A stretch of 64,000 bases of DNA from Corynebacterium pseudodiphtheriticum DSM 44287 (GCF_000688415.1 NZ_JIAH01000010.1:1-64000); one strand, 5' to 3'. Counted from the first letter of the stretch, positions 17,995-27,321 are shown. A program made the numbers and translations. Notes: generated by a model not told the origin, from the sequence alone.

Positions 17995-18825
17995 ATGAGG
18001 ACGGCCGAGGCGATTGAATTGACAGCAGATTTAGCAACCCAACAATGGGGCCTGTTCACTTCAGCTCAAGCTCGTGCGAAGGGAATCGATGCGGTCACCC
18101 TCAGCCGGTTGGTCAACAAATCTTTACTCACCAGGATTCGACATGGGATTTACGCTTTTGCCGCTACGCTATGGACACCAGAACTTGATGTTCGAGTTCA
18201 ATGGTTAGCGCTCGACCCTGCGACTATGGCTATTGACAGAATCGATAGCAGTGACAATACCGCAGTAGTCTCCCATGAAACCGCGGCAAGCCTTTATGGA
18301 ATTGGCGACCTACAAAACGAAAAAATCAACTTTACAACGAAAAAGCGGCGGCAGACCAAGCAACCAGAGGTCATCTTCCATATTGCTGCATTAGCCGATA
18401 CAGACATCACGTACCTTGATGGCCTCCCAATCACCACAATCCCAAGAACAGTTCGTGATTTGCTGGCATCTGGCCATGAACCAGGTCATGTCACTGACAT
18501 CATCGCTGCTGCTCTACAAGATGGACTAGTCAGCAGGGAAGAGCTCAGCACTCAGCTTGCCGAGATTGCAACTTCACTTGGGGCTAGAGAAAACACCGCC
18601 GTGGCACTACGAGCCCGTCTCAATGAACTTATTCCCCTCCCTGCTGGAGAAGATCCTGTTGTGCAAGCAGTTGTAGACACACTGGAAAAAATTTCGGATT
18701 CAGCAATAGCCGCTGCGCTCAACAAGCTAAAACCCCTCGAGTTTTCTCCTGATATAAGGAAAAACCTTCAGTATTCGACTTCCCCGCGAACCCTCAGCGC
18801 ATCGGAGCCTAATGGAAATGAGTAA
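17995..18825 (+). CDS. AbiEi-type antitoxin
   Basis: This 276-residue protein fits the type IV AbiEi antitoxin family. An N-terminal winged-helix domain (LFTSAQARAKGIDAVTLSRLVNKSLLTRIRHGIYAF) precedes a C-terminal part with SHETAASLYGIGDL and the family-like TTIPRTVRDLLASGHEPGHV. AbiEi represses its own promoter and counteracts AbiEii, a nucleotidyltransferase toxin. The last codons overlap the start of the broken toxin gene (ATGAGTAA). The upstream region is A+T-rich and should hold the autoregulated promoter. With the toxin gone it is an orphan antitoxin. Confidence 0.8.
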   Translation: MRTAEAIELTADLATQQWGLFTSAQARAKGIDAVTLSRLVNKSLLTRIRHGIYAFAATLWTPELDVRVQWLALDPATMAIDRIDSSDNTAVVSHETAASLYGIGDLQNEKINFTTKKRRQTKQPEVIFHIAALADTDITYLDGLPITTIPRTVRDLLASGHEPGHVTDIIAAALQDGLVSREELSTQLAEIATSLGARENTAVALRARLNELIPLPAGEDPVVQAVVDTLEKISDSAIAAALNKLKPLEFSPDIRKNLQYSTSPRTLSASEPNGNE

Positions 18826-19182
18826 TTCAAAGCTTCGAAATACCCATACCCAAATCACCGCAGGTTTACGTCAGCTGGCCAAAGACGAAGGTAAAAATCC
18901 GAACCATGTCTACAACAGATTCTTTCGAGAAATGTTCCTCTAAGAATCACCACCTGAATCGGCACGAGGAAATTTTTGGAATTCTGGATTGATGTTTCCG
19001 GCGACCTACAAGTTCCTGCGGTCACCTCGACCACAACCGTGAAGAGATCTGATAACCTCAACATCCCATTCGCGCCACAGACCTTCCAAATATTGTCATA
19101 CCCAGTAGAAAGCCAACTGTCTGACCAATTACCGGTCCACCCAATGACCTGGTCTCCAAATGACAGAAGATGGAAACAATGA
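18818..19182 (+). pseudogene. Decayed AbiEii toxin gene
   Basis: An ATG at 18818 overlaps the antitoxin stop and opens a 41-codon frame (MSNSKLRNTHTQ..., then NHVYNRFFREMFL) that stops at 18943. This resembles the start of AbiEii nucleotidyltransferases. In another frame, 18976-19182 encodes IDVSGDLQVPAV and FQILSYPVESQLSDQL, which resemble a later conserved part of the same family. The section between, which should contain the nucleotidyltransferase active site, is absent. The toxin has suffered an internal deletion of several hundred bases and a frame change. Confidence 0.72.
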
Positions 19183-19246
19183 ACCGGCAAATGGCCAGAC
19201 ACGACGAGGCGGCAACAAGCCTGCCGCCCCAACCAAAACAAATGAA

Positions 19247-20188
19247 CTAGCCGACGCGGCGCTGGCGCGCGAACTCACTCAAGACGGCACCGGCTGCCAC
19301 CGACGCGTTCAGCGATTCCACCCACCCCACGGTCGGAATCGACATCAACACATCACAGTTTTCGCGCACCAAACGCGAAATACCTTTGCCTTCCGAGCCA
19401 ACAACAATAACCACAGGATCTGTGCCGCCGTCGTAGGTATCCAGCGTGTGCTCTCCGCCAGCTTCCAGCCCAACAACCTGGTAGCCGTTCTTCTGAAATT
19501 CTTTTACCGTGCGCGTCAGGTTCGTCGCCCGCGCCACCGGCAACTGCGCGGCCGTACCAGCAGAAGTACGCCAAGCAACAGCCGTGACCGAAGCCGAACG
19601 ACGCTCCGGAATAATCACACCGTGACCACCAAAAGCAGCCGCCGAACGAATCACCGCACCCAAATTTCGCGGGTCTGTGATGTTATCCAGAATGACAAAC
19701 ATGCCGGTCTCATTGCGCTGCTGCACATCAGCAAGCAAATCCTCTACTTCCGCGTATTTAAACGGCGGAATCTGCAAACCAATACCCTGATGCATGCCGT
19801 TGCCGGTTTTCACGTCCATCTCGTGACGCGGCAACTCGGTGATCGGAATACCACGGCTGTTCGCCATCTGCACAGCTTGCGTCAGCCGCTCATCCGAACC
19901 GGTGCCAGCCACCACGAACAACATGCTCGCCGGAACCTTTGCGTTCAGGCATTCCACCACCGGGTTCCTGCCGACGACCAGCTCCGTCGTCGCCTCGTGG
20001 CGCCCAGAATTAGAACGCTCACGTTGCTGTTTCGCCTTATGCTTCTGGTGATAAACCCGATCTTCTGCCTTCGGCGTCGGCCCTTTGCCTTTCAGGCCAC
20101 GACGACGCACAGCGCCAGACCCCTTTGTGGCTCCTTTTTTGTTGGTCTTGCGGATGCCCGCTCCGCCCCTACCGTGGGTACGTGCCAT
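19247..20188 (-). CDS. rlmB: 23S rRNA 2'-O-methyltransferase RlmB (SpoU/TrmH family)
   Basis: This 313-residue SAM-dependent rRNA methyltransferase has a basic Gly/Arg/Lys-rich N-terminal tail (1-65), a substrate-binding domain starting GRNPVVECL, and a knotted SPOUT domain with the motifs [29 protein letters not shown] and [18 protein letters not shown]. It acts on helix 80-type G2251 by family assignment. It sits downstream of cysS on the same strand, an order also found in mycobacteria and C. glutamicum. Confidence 0.92.
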   Translation of the reverse strand: MARTHGRGGAGIRKTNKKGATKGSGAVRRRGLKGKGPTPKAEDRVYHQKHKAKQQRERSNSGRHEATTELVVGRNPVVECLNAKVPASMLFVVAGTGSDERLTQAVQMANSRGIPITELPRHEMDVKTGNGMHQGIGLQIPPFKYAEVEDLLADVQQRNETGMFVILDNITDPRNLGAVIRSAAAFGGHGVIIPERRSASVTAVAWRTSAGTAAQLPVARATNLTRTVKEFQKNGYQVVGLEAGGEHTLDTYDGGTDPVVIVVGSEGKGISRLVRENCDVLMSIPTVGWVESLNASVAAGAVLSEFARQRRVG

Positions 20189-20281
20189 AAAAATTCACTA
20201 TCCTTGCTGTAAAAATTTCATTTTCGAGTATTTCGAATTTACTGTACTTTGTCGGCGCTGCACCACGCGATTTTCTGGTGG

Positions 20282-20327
20282 TACGCCGCGCGAGTTTGCT
20301 AACACTACGCCGAGCGAATTTACTAAC
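20282..20327. repeat. Degenerate 22-bp direct repeat between cysS and rlmB
   Basis: Copies at 20282-20303 and 20306-20327 share TACGCCG and CTAAC and differ at three positions. The 188-base gap between the two genes otherwise shows only A+T-rich sequence before the rlmB start. Confidence 0.5.
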
Positions 20328-20376
20328 TCTGTGCTCTGCTAGCTCTGTGCCCAGCGATGTTGCTGCGAATATCCGC

Positions 20377-21912
20377 CTAGCGCAGTTTCCATTCCGCGCC
20401 ACCCGGGGTATCAATGACCTCAATGCCAGCCGCAGCCAAACGATCCCGCACGCCGTCGGCAGTAGCGAAGTCTTTCTCCCTGCGCGCCGCGGCCCGGAGC
20501 TCAAGTTCGTGTTCTACCAAACTAGCAAGCGCTTGCTGCACACCACCCTCTGCGGACTGCTGCGTACCACCAGCCCACTGCGTATCCAACGGGTCAATGC
20601 CCAAAATGGCAGTCATCGCACGCACCAACGACGCCAACGCTACGGCTTTGGCCTTGGCAGCATCCGTGCCAGAATTCTCGCCGGAATTCTTGCCAGCCAG
20701 TGCATTATTGCCTGCCTTCACCGTGGTGTGAATGACGGCCAACGCACGAGGCACCGCAAAGTCATCGTCCAACGCAGCAGCAAACTTCTGCCAGTGCTCG
20801 GAAACTTCCTGGGCAATACTGTCCTGAGCGTTAACGTCGGCAAGCCCAGCACCACCGGCCACACCGGCGTCGGCAAGCATGCCCTGTTCCACCGCCAGCT
20901 TATCGACGGGCGCGCCCGCCAGTTTCGACGCACGATTAACGAAATCCTCAATACGGCGGAAACCAGCGGCGGCCTCATGCACCGCAGCCTCGGAATACTC
21001 CAACACGCTGCGGTAATGCGCGCTACCCAGGTAGTAACGCAGCTCCACCGGACGGACCTTTTCCAGCAAAGCGTCAATATCCAGGACATTGCCCAGCGAT
21101 TTGGACATCTTCTCGCCAGCCATGGTCACCCAATGGTTGTGCATCCAGTAACGAGCAAAACCATCACCGGCAGCGTGCGACTGCGCAATCTCGTTCTCAT
21201 GGTGCGGGAACTGCAAATCCAACCCGCCGCAGTGCACATCAAACTCCGCACCCAAGTAATAGGTAGCCATCGCCGAGCACTCCAAGTGCCAGCCCGGACG
21301 ACCATCACCCCAAGGTGTGGGCCAGGCAGGCTCACCCGGTTTCGCGGCCTTCCACAAAGCAAAATCCAGCGGGTTCTTCTTGCCCGCGTTGTCGGTCTCA
21401 CCTTGCTCCATTTCTTCTGGGCGGTTGCCCGAAAGGTGGCCATAATCCGAGCCTTCTGCCTGCTGCCAAGCCAGAACGTCGAAATACACCGAGCCGTCCA
21501 CGGCGTAAGCAAAACCGCGGTCCATCAACCGCTGCATATACTCCACCATCTGGGTAACATGCCCGGTTGCGCGCGGCTCCACGCTCGGGGCCATGACGCC
21601 GAGTGCTTGATAGGCGCGGGTGAATTCCCGCTCATGAGTGGAAACCCACTCCCACCACGGGCGGGAATGCGCTTCGGCTTTGGTGAGGATCTTATCGTCG
21701 ATATCCGTCACATTGCGCACGAATGCGACATCGTAGCCTTTGGCCAGAAACCAACGGCGCACAATATCAAAAGCCACCCCGGAACGCAGGTGGCCGATGT
21801 GCGGTTTCGCCTGCGGGGTGGCCCCACACAGGTAGATCGAAACCTGGCCTTCGCGCAGGGGTTGAAAGTCGTGGGTCTGGCGCGTCGCGGTATCAAAAAT
21901 CCGTAAGCTCAC
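20377..21912 (-). CDS. cysS: Cysteinyl-tRNA synthetase
   Basis: This class I aminoacyl-tRNA synthetase charges tRNA-Cys. The 511-residue protein has [17 protein letters not shown] (the HIGH motif and a zinc Cys at about 29), the second zinc cluster [15 protein letters not shown], and the KMSKS loop EKMSKSLGN. The C-terminal region contains an Ala/Gly-rich insertion ([11 protein letters not shown] and neighbours), so it is longer than C. glutamicum CysS. The start is GTG. It is in line with ispDF and carD upstream, matching the conserved carD-ispD-ispF-cysS-rlmB order. Confidence 0.94.
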   Translation of the reverse strand: MSLRIFDTATRQTHDFQPLREGQVSIYLCGATPQAKPHIGHLRSGVAFDIVRRWFLAKGYDVAFVRNVTDIDDKILTKAEAHSRPWWEWVSTHEREFTRAYQALGVMAPSVEPRATGHVTQMVEYMQRLMDRGFAYAVDGSVYFDVLAWQQAEGSDYGHLSGNRPEEMEQGETDNAGKKNPLDFALWKAAKPGEPAWPTPWGDGRPGWHLECSAMATYYLGAEFDVHCGGLDLQFPHHENEIAQSHAAGDGFARYWMHNHWVTMAGEKMSKSLGNVLDIDALLEKVRPVELRYYLGSAHYRSVLEYSEAAVHEAAAGFRRIEDFVNRASKLAGAPVDKLAVEQGMLADAGVAGGAGLADVNAQDSIAQEVSEHWQKFAAALDDDFAVPRALAVIHTTVKAGNNALAGKNSGENSGTDAAKAKAVALASLVRAMTAILGIDPLDTQWAGGTQQSAEGGVQQALASLVEHELELRAAARREKDFATADGVRDRLAAAGIEVIDTPGGAEWKLR

Positions 21913-21942
21913 AGGGTACTAGTTTACGCACTCCTGCCCGCA

Positions 21943-23364
21943 CTAGTTCGCGCGCCATACCACTGCGTTGGCGATTGCCGCGCGGCCTTCCTCGCGGCCA
22001 GTAAATCCCAGGTGATCAGTGGTGGTTGCCGAGACCGACACCGGGGCCCCCAGCAGCTCACTTAAAACCTGTTGGGCTTCTTCCCTACGCGGGCTGAACT
22101 TCGGGGTTTGCCCGATCAGCTGCACCGCAACGTTGCCGATGCGGAAGTCATTGTCGTCGAGAAGCGCACGGACCTCGCGCAGAAGCTGCGCACCGGAAAC
22201 ATTGTCGTATTCTGGTCGGCCGACACCGACGAACGAGCCCAGATCACCCAAACCAGAGGCCGACAACAACGCATCCACCATGGCGTGCGAGACAACGTCG
22301 CCATCCGAGTGGCCTTCGCAGCCGTCGACGCCGTCGAAAAGCAACCCGGCGATCCAGCACGGCTTGCCTGCCTCAATCTGGTGCGCGTCGCTAGCGATAC
22401 CAACGCGCGGGATGGGCATGGCCGGTGGCTGCGTGGTTTTTGACTGCGCGGGTTGTGGCTGCATCAAGTGGGACTGTGCGGAATTACCTTGCACTGGGAT
22501 GGTCTGGGACGAGGAATTCACTCTTTCAGCACCTTCAGACCCTTCAATGACGCCGTCGGCAAGATAGGCCCGGGCCAGCAGCAAATCCTTGCGCGTGGTG
22601 ATTTTAAAAGCCAGCTCGTCGCCGTCGACGCACACGACGGGCACGCCCTGCCACTCAAGCAGCGAAGCATCATCGGTGGGCACAAAACTGCGGGTCCCGG
22701 CTTCAGCATCCGCTTGCACGCTGGCGTAATACATCTCGTTGGCAGAAAACAGCGCGCTGTAGCGAAAACCCTGTGGCGTCTGCGCGGCACGCACATTGCT
22801 GCGATCCACGGTTTTGGTGATCTGCGCCTGGCTGCGCGCTTCGCCGTGACCAGCAGTTTCCGTCACAGCTTTGATCGTGTCCACGACCGGCACCACGGGA
22901 ACCACCCCCGAAGCGCCATCTGCCACTGCACGCGCTACCCGGTCAATCATGCTCGCGGGGGTCAGAGCCCGCGCAGCATCATGAACCAGCACGATCGGAT
23001 CGACGCCTGGCTCCACCGAAATCGCTTCCAGCCCAGCCATGACGGAATCCGCGCGTTCCCCACGGCCAGGAACCAGGCGGATCGTGCGCCCATCGCTAGC
23101 ATCGGCGCCAGCGCCGCGGGTGGCGTCAGCGGACTCGCACCGGGAAATCACGTCGGCAGCCTCATCCAACATATCCGGCGCAGCAACAACAATGATCTCG
23201 TCGACAAGCTCGGTTGCGTGCATGGCACTAATGCTGCGTTCCAGCAGGGATCTTCCTGCGAGTTCAACAAACGCCTTCGGTTTATCCGCGCGTAAACGAG
23301 TGCCCTGCCCGGCAGCGGCGATAATCGCAATTACTGGGGCAGGGCGAGAGCTCGAAATATTCAT
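21943..23364 (-). CDS. ispDF: Fused IspD-IspF enzyme of the MEP isoprenoid pathway
   Basis: This single polypeptide of 473 residues carries two activities. The N-terminal cytidylyltransferase IspD has [18 protein letters not shown] near residues 15-32 and [11 protein letters not shown]. The C-terminal 2C-methyl-D-erythritol-2,4-cyclodiphosphate synthase IspF has the metal motif [26 protein letters not shown] and the terminal [14 protein letters not shown]. They are joined by a Ser/Gln/Pro-rich linker of about 45 residues. C. glutamicum has two separate adjacent genes, as I recall, so the fusion is notable. Upstream TTG codons at 23370 and 23367 are alternative starts; no strong ribosome site is visible. 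Confidence 0.92.
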   Translation of the reverse strand: MNISSSRPAPVIAIIAAAGQGTRLRADKPKAFVELAGRSLLERSISAMHATELVDEIIVVAAPDMLDEAADVISRCESADATRGAGADASDGRTIRLVPGRGERADSVMAGLEAISVEPGVDPIVLVHDAARALTPASMIDRVARAVADGASGVVPVVPVVDTIKAVTETAGHGEARSQAQITKTVDRSNVRAAQTPQGFRYSALFSANEMYYASVQADAEAGTRSFVPTDDASLLEWQGVPVVCVDGDELAFKITTRKDLLLARAYLADGVIEGSEGAERVNSSSQTIPVQGNSAQSHLMQPQPAQSKTTQPPAMPIPRVGIASDAHQIEAGKPCWIAGLLFDGVDGCEGHSDGDVVSHAMVDALLSASGLGDLGSFVGVGRPEYDNVSGAQLLREVRALLDDNDFRIGNVAVQLIGQTPKFSPRREEAQQVLSELLGAPVSVSATTTDHLGFTGREEGRAAIANAVVWRAN

Positions 23365-23414
23365 CAACAACTAGTTTTCAGCGGTTAATTTTCAGTAATC
23401 TCGTCTTCAGCTAT

Positions 23415-23999
23415 CTAGTCTTCGTCGTCAAAGCTGAGATCATCCAAGTCCACATCAACCTTGGTATCCACCTCTGGGCCAGTGTTGCCGATCAAGCCAG
23501 CAGCCCGGTGGCGCTCGATGGTGGCATCGACTTCGGCCAGCATCTTATCGGCTTTGGCCTCATCTACTGGGCCTGCCAACGCGAGCTCGCCGACCAAAAT
23601 CTGGCGCGCCTTCACCAGCATGCGCTTTTCACCTGCGGAAAGGCCCCGATCTTGATCGCGGCGCCACAGGTCCCGCACAACTTCAGCAACCTGGTTGATA
23701 TCACCAGAAGCCAGACGTTCTTGGTTCGCCTTATAACGACGAGACCAGTTGCCGGCTTCCTCTACGTCAGTCTCGCGCAATACGGAAAAGACCTTCTCCA
23801 GGCCTTCCTTACCGACGACATCGCGCACGCCGACGCGCTCCACGTTCTTGGATGGGACGCGAACCACCAGGTCAGATTGGTTGATGGAAAGCACGACATA
23901 CTCGAGCGTTTCCCCGCCCATTTCGCGCGTTTCAATGGCCTCGACCTTCGCCGCGCCGTGGTGCGGGTAGACAACAACCTCGCCGACCTTGATTTCCAT
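23415..23999 (-). CDS. carD: CarD RNA polymerase-binding transcription factor
   Basis: CarD binds the RNA polymerase beta subunit and stabilises open promoter complexes, controlling rRNA and stress responses in actinobacteria. The 194-residue protein has the N-terminal CarD/TRCF Tudor-like domain ([19 protein letters not shown]) and a helical DNA-binding part with the conserved Trp in [17 protein letters not shown]. The C-terminal tail is acidic ([13 protein letters not shown]). A GAGGAG site places the start at ATG 23999 rather than at the GTG two codons upstream. It is divergent from lpqE and leads the ispDF-cysS-rlmB cluster. Confidence 0.93.
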   Translation of the reverse strand: MEIKVGEVVVYPHHGAAKVEAIETREMGGETLEYVVLSINQSDLVVRVPSKNVERVGVRDVVGKEGLEKVFSVLRETDVEEAGNWSRRYKANQERLASGDINQVAEVVRDLWRRDQDRGLSAGEKRMLVKARQILVGELALAGPVDEAKADKMLAEVDATIERHRAAGLIGNTGPEVDTKVDVDLDDLSFDDED

Positions 24000-24061
24000 T
24001 CCCACTCCTCGCTTAACAGGCTTAACAGGCAGACTTCAAGCCACCAGTTTAACACGCAGCA

Positions 24062-24110
24062 AGTGCTTGCCGACGCCCGGGAGCGGCTCAGGTGGGCGTC
24101 GGCAAGCACT
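24062..24110. repeat. 17-bp perfect hairpin built from two inverted copies of the dispersed 10-mer
   Basis: AGTGCTTGCCGACGCCC (24062-24078) and its exact complement (24094-24110) enclose a 15-base loop. Each arm contains the motif CGTCGGCAAG. The hairpin lies between the divergent genes carD and lpqE, upstream of both, where a terminator is not expected. No T run follows. Confidence 0.85.
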
Positions 24111-24266
24111 CCACGGCACCTACCGCACCACACCCATAAAAAGTTTGCCCCCGAATGCCCCGCATGAGCGATGGTACAAACCGGAAACTGTGTACCGCCG
24201 GGGGTAAACAGCTAAGGTAAAGTCTGAAAAATCTTTGTGCTCGATGAGTTGTTGGAGGACCCCACA

Positions 24267-24905
24267 GTGACGTCCCTGAAATCGTTTGTTCGTCGCGGCG
24301 GCACCATTTCCGCTGCTGCCCTGGCCAGCCTTACCCTGGCTGCCTGCTCGGCAGGACACATTACCCAGACTTCTTCGCAGGTCGCGACCGTCGATGGGCA
24401 GAGCGCGAACAGCGAAAACGGCGAGCTTTCGGTCCGCGATGTCACCATCACCGTGGAAGATAACGCCGCGGCGTTGAAATTCACCGCCACCAACCAGGAT
24501 CCTTCGATGAAGGCCCACACCCTGGAATCCATTTCAGTCGACGGCAACCAGGTTTCCTTGGGCACCCTGGACCCCATCGAGCCAGGATGCTCAGTCTTTG
24601 GCGACAGCGCATTGGAATTGAAGGACACCCCACAGGCAGAAAAAGCCTGCATCCAGTACGTCGAAACCACCCTAGACAATGACGACTACGCACCGGGCGG
24701 CCACCGTCCAGTGGAATTCGTCTTCGATTCGGTCACCATCACCGTCGACGCCGCTATTGCAGCTGCACCGTTGACTACCGGCGAGCACGACCGCGACTGG
24801 GAAGAAGGCTACGCACCACGCGGTGACGGTTCCATCAGTGGCGATCACGGACACGGACATGATCACAGCCACGGCGGCGGCCACAGCGAGGGCGGCCACC
24901 ACTAA
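24267..24905 (+). CDS. lpqE: LpqE-type lipoprotein with His-rich C terminus
   Basis: This exported lipoprotein has 212 residues from the GTG at 24267, which follows a GGAGG site. The signal sequence ends in the lipobox TLAAC. The body has the beta-rich pattern of the mycobacterial LpqE family (LSVRDVTITVEDNAAALKF, a Cys pair, VEFVFDSVTITV). The last 25 residues are Gly/His-rich (GDHGHGHDHSHGGGH) and probably bind metal. Position between carD and radA matches lpqE in Mycobacterium tuberculosis. PCu(A)C-type copper proteins share this general layout, so a metal role is plausible but unproved. Confidence 0.82.
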   Translation: MTSLKSFVRRGGTISAAALASLTLAACSAGHITQTSSQVATVDGQSANSENGELSVRDVTITVEDNAAALKFTATNQDPSMKAHTLESISVDGNQVSLGTLDPIEPGCSVFGDSALELKDTPQAEKACIQYVETTLDNDDYAPGGHRPVEFVFDSVTITVDAAIAAAPLTTGEHDRDWEEGYAPRGDGSISGDHGHGHDHSHGGGHSEGGHH

Positions 24906-25091
24906 AGGCAGCAGCCTCCTGCAGCTCCCCCGCTGATCCACCACCCTGCACGGCAGCACTGCACAGCACACGTTAGCTGATCGCTCTGCTACCGGCGGGG
25001 TGGATTTTTTGTGCTCGCTGGATCGAATATATTGTCGAATTTTGTTTTTGGATTGGGCGGGGTGTGCGGCACCTGCCTTAGGATGAGTGCC

Positions 25092-26651
25092 ATGGCGAAA
25101 AAACAGCGGGCGATCCACACCTGTTCCGAATGCGGCTACTCCTCCCCAAAGTGGTTGGGGCGCTGCCCGGAGTGTGGCTCGTGGGGCACCCTGGAAGAAG
25201 CTGCCCCGATCTTTTCCGCTGGCCTCGCAGCCGGTTTGGGTTCCGGCGCGAAAGCTTCTGCTACGCGCGGGGGTGCCGGTGGTTTGGGTGCGGGTACGCG
25301 GGCTTCTAGCAGTGGGCGTCGCGGAGGGCTGGCGCCCAGCAGTGCCGCGGTGCCGATTACCCAGATCTCCGCGCAATCTGCGCAAAGCATGCACACGGGT
25401 ATCGGGGAATTGGATCGTGTGCTGGGCGACGGCATCGTCGCCGGTTCCGTGGTGTTAATGGCTGGCGAGCCGGGCGTCGGCAAGTCCACCCTGCTGTTAG
25501 AGGTAGCCGCACGCTGGAGTCAGGTCCCGGAACCCCAGGCAGATAGCGGAGAAAGCTCCGCTGCCGCTACCGAAAGCGCTGCAGACCAGCAATCACAACC
25601 TGCCACCCGCACGGCGTTGTATGTGACGGCAGAAGAATCCGCAGCACAGGTCTACTCCCGGGCGAAGCGTACCGGCGGGTTGTCCCCCACGCTATACCTG
25701 GCGGCGGAATCAGACCTGGATGTCGTATTCCAGCAAGTCGAGGCGCTACGCCCATCGCTAATCATCGTCGATTCTGTGCAAACCATGCAGGCCACCGGCG
25801 TGGAGGGGGTTGCGGGTGGCGTAGCGCAATCCCGCGCGGTTACGGCCGCGTTGACCACGCTGGCGAAAACCACCGGTATTCCGATTCTGCTGGTCGGCCA
25901 CGTCACCAAAGACGGCAACGTTGCCGGTCCACGCGTGCTGGAGCACCTGGTTGATGTGGTGCTGAATTTTGAGGGCGAGCGGCAATCCAGTTTGCGGATG
26001 CTGCGCGGAATTAAAAACCGTTTTGGTGCTACCGACGAGGTCGGCTGTTTTGAGCAAACTGCCGACGGCATCCGGGAAGTCGCCGACCCATCCGGGCTGT
26101 TCCTGTCCCACCACGGCGCCACACCCAACGGTTCCGCGGTCACCGTCGCCATGGACGGGGTGCGCCCAATCGTGGCCGAGGTGCAGTCTTTGACGGTCGA
26201 TCCCGTCGCCAAGAATCCCCGCCGGGTGGTCACCGGATTGGATCAAAACCGCATCCCACTGGTGCTCGCCGTGTTACAAGCACGCGCCGGTGAGCGCACC
26301 AATGAAAAAGACGCCTACGTGGCGACGGTCGGCGGGGTGCGCATCACCGAAACCGCCACGGATCTGGCGGTGGCCTTGGCGACGTGGTCGTCGCTGCATG
26401 AAACACCACTGCCGGCCAAAACCGTCTTCATTGGAGAAATTGGTCTGGCCGGCGAGATGCGCACGGTGCCGAATTTGCGGCGGCGTTTACAAGAAGCCGC
26501 GCGTATCGGTTATCGCTGCGCGGTTGCCCCAAGCCGCAACGACGCAGAAGACCGCGCGCTCGCGAAAGAACTCGCCGCCGATGGGCTGGATTTGCGCAGC
26601 GTCAGCACCCTGCGCCAGGCACTAGCCGTGGTTCGTGAACTGCGCGGTTAA
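25092..26651 (+). CDS. radA: DNA repair protein RadA
   Basis: RadA is a RecA-like branch-migration ATPase used in recombination and natural transformation. The 519-residue protein shows the C4 zinc finger (CSECGYSSPKWLGRCPEC near residues 10-27), Walker A GEPGVGKST, the RadA-specific KNRFGATDEVG motif and a C-terminal Lon-protease-like domain (VGGVRITETATDLAVAL, FIGEIGLAGEMR). It has a Gly/Ala-rich linker at about 50-90. The start is the ATG at 25092; 25083 is an alternative. In mycobacteria disA follows radA. Here it does not. Confidence 0.94.
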   Translation: MAKKQRAIHTCSECGYSSPKWLGRCPECGSWGTLEEAAPIFSAGLAAGLGSGAKASATRGGAGGLGAGTRASSSGRRGGLAPSSAAVPITQISAQSAQSMHTGIGELDRVLGDGIVAGSVVLMAGEPGVGKSTLLLEVAARWSQVPEPQADSGESSAAATESAADQQSQPATRTALYVTAEESAAQVYSRAKRTGGLSPTLYLAAESDLDVVFQQVEALRPSLIIVDSVQTMQATGVEGVAGGVAQSRAVTAALTTLAKTTGIPILLVGHVTKDGNVAGPRVLEHLVDVVLNFEGERQSSLRMLRGIKNRFGATDEVGCFEQTADGIREVADPSGLFLSHHGATPNGSAVTVAMDGVRPIVAEVQSLTVDPVAKNPRRVVTGLDQNRIPLVLAVLQARAGERTNEKDAYVATVGGVRITETATDLAVALATWSSLHETPLPAKTVFIGEIGLAGEMRTVPNLRRRLQEAARIGYRCAVAPSRNDAEDRALAKELAADGLDLRSVSTLRQALAVVRELRG

Positions 26652-26800
26652 CCGCCCCGGGAAGGCGGGCCGGCCATGGTCCTCACTTCGTCACGCAGAT
26701 AAGTTAGGCGGTCAACACGGTGATGCTGAACATGCCACCGGTACGCCTGGAAGAAGAACCAGGAGCCGGTAGACCAATATAGATAAATGAAATGTTTATT

Positions 26801-27079
26801 TCACATCAAAATGAACACGGCAACACATGCTGCTATAAAAATTGCCGAGACAACAGATAGTGAAATCATCTTTTTTGCATTGGTAGAACCAGAGAAAAAA
26901 CGGCTTACCGTGAACAAAGTAAAGAAAAGGGCGAAAAACTTAAGCACGTAAGCCCAGTAAGGAACGTGATCTTCACTAAATAAGGAAAAGTCAATAGTGA
27001 AGATGCCAGCGATGACTAGAGCAAGTGCCCACCCCATTCCCTTACGGGCATACAGCTCTCGATCATGATTCTTTTCCAT
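26801..27079 (-). CDS. Small membrane protein coupled to the lantibiotic-like peptide
   Basis: This 92-residue protein has three predicted membrane helices (WALALVIAGIFTIDF near 17-31, WAYVLKFFALFFTLFTV near 42-58, and a hydrophobic C terminus MISLSVVSAIFIAACVAVF). Its ATG follows directly on the stop codon of the upstream 63-residue peptide gene (TAG then ATG), so the two are translationally coupled. Small multi-span proteins beside bacteriocin genes often provide self-immunity; that role is inferred here from position and topology only. I recognise no family. Confidence 0.65.
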   Translation of the reverse strand: MEKNHDRELYARKGMGWALALVIAGIFTIDFSLFSEDHVPYWAYVLKFFALFFTLFTVSRFFSGSTNAKKMISLSVVSAIFIAACVAVFILM

Positions 27080-27271
27080 CTAGCACCTCGCAGCAGTAAC
27101 TAGACCAGAGCCAATTCCATGACATGCCGCTCGAAGCCCCCACTGCACCCACTTATTAGAAGTACATCCCCTAAAGGCAAGACCACTGTCATTCGGATTA
27201 GCCTTAACCTCCCTTGCTGAAATCGGCGCCGTTGCCATAACGACATCAGAAAAAAGGTTTTTCTTTGACAT
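27080..27271 (-). CDS. Candidate class I lanthipeptide (bacteriocin) precursor
   Basis: This 63-residue peptide follows a good GGAAGGCAGGA ribosome site. Residues 1-34 resemble class I lantibiotic leaders: KKNLFSDVV near the start (compare the FNLD/FDLD box) and NDSGLAFR at 27-34, close to the NDSGAEPR/DSGASPR cleavage end of gallidermin- and nisin-type leaders. The remaining 29 residues (GCTSNKWVQWGLRAAC, then HGIGSGLVTAARC) contain three Cys, two Thr and two Ser, enough for thioether rings. No LanB, LanC, protease or transporter gene is present in the window. Alternatives are an unmodified bacteriocin or another small secreted peptide. Confidence 0.6.
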   Translation of the reverse strand: MSKKNLFSDVVMATAPISAREVKANPNDSGLAFRGCTSNKWVQWGLRAACHGIGSGLVTAARC

Positions 27272-27315
27272 AGATTCCTGCCTTCCAAGGTCAGGGGCTT
27301 TTCTCTTTCGCTTCC

Positions 27316-27321
27316 ATTATA
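27316..27321 (-). promoter_or_regulatory. -10 element for the lantibiotic-like operon
   Basis: A perfect TATAAT on the minus strand lies 45-50 bases before the peptide start codon. The -35 region is poor, as is common in corynebacteria. A small hairpin (ACACCT-4-AGGTGT) at 27373-27388 and a run of 13 G (minus strand) lie further upstream. Confidence 0.5.

Noticed and set aside
24062..24110. The carD/lpqE hairpin as a Rho-independent terminator
   Set aside because: Both flanking genes start on either side of it, no transcript ends there, and there is no T run.
25092..26651. The CGTCGGCAAG copy in radA, and the one in the ArsA-like gene at 47033, as evidence for DNA-level selection
   Set aside because: Both encode the Gly-Val-Gly-Lys of Walker A, so these two copies alone could reflect protein constraint. 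They are counted but not used as argument.
26652..26800. Short frame remnants after radA as the tail of a lost disA gene
   Set aside because: No recognisable DisA sequence could be read in any frame; only generic short frames occur.
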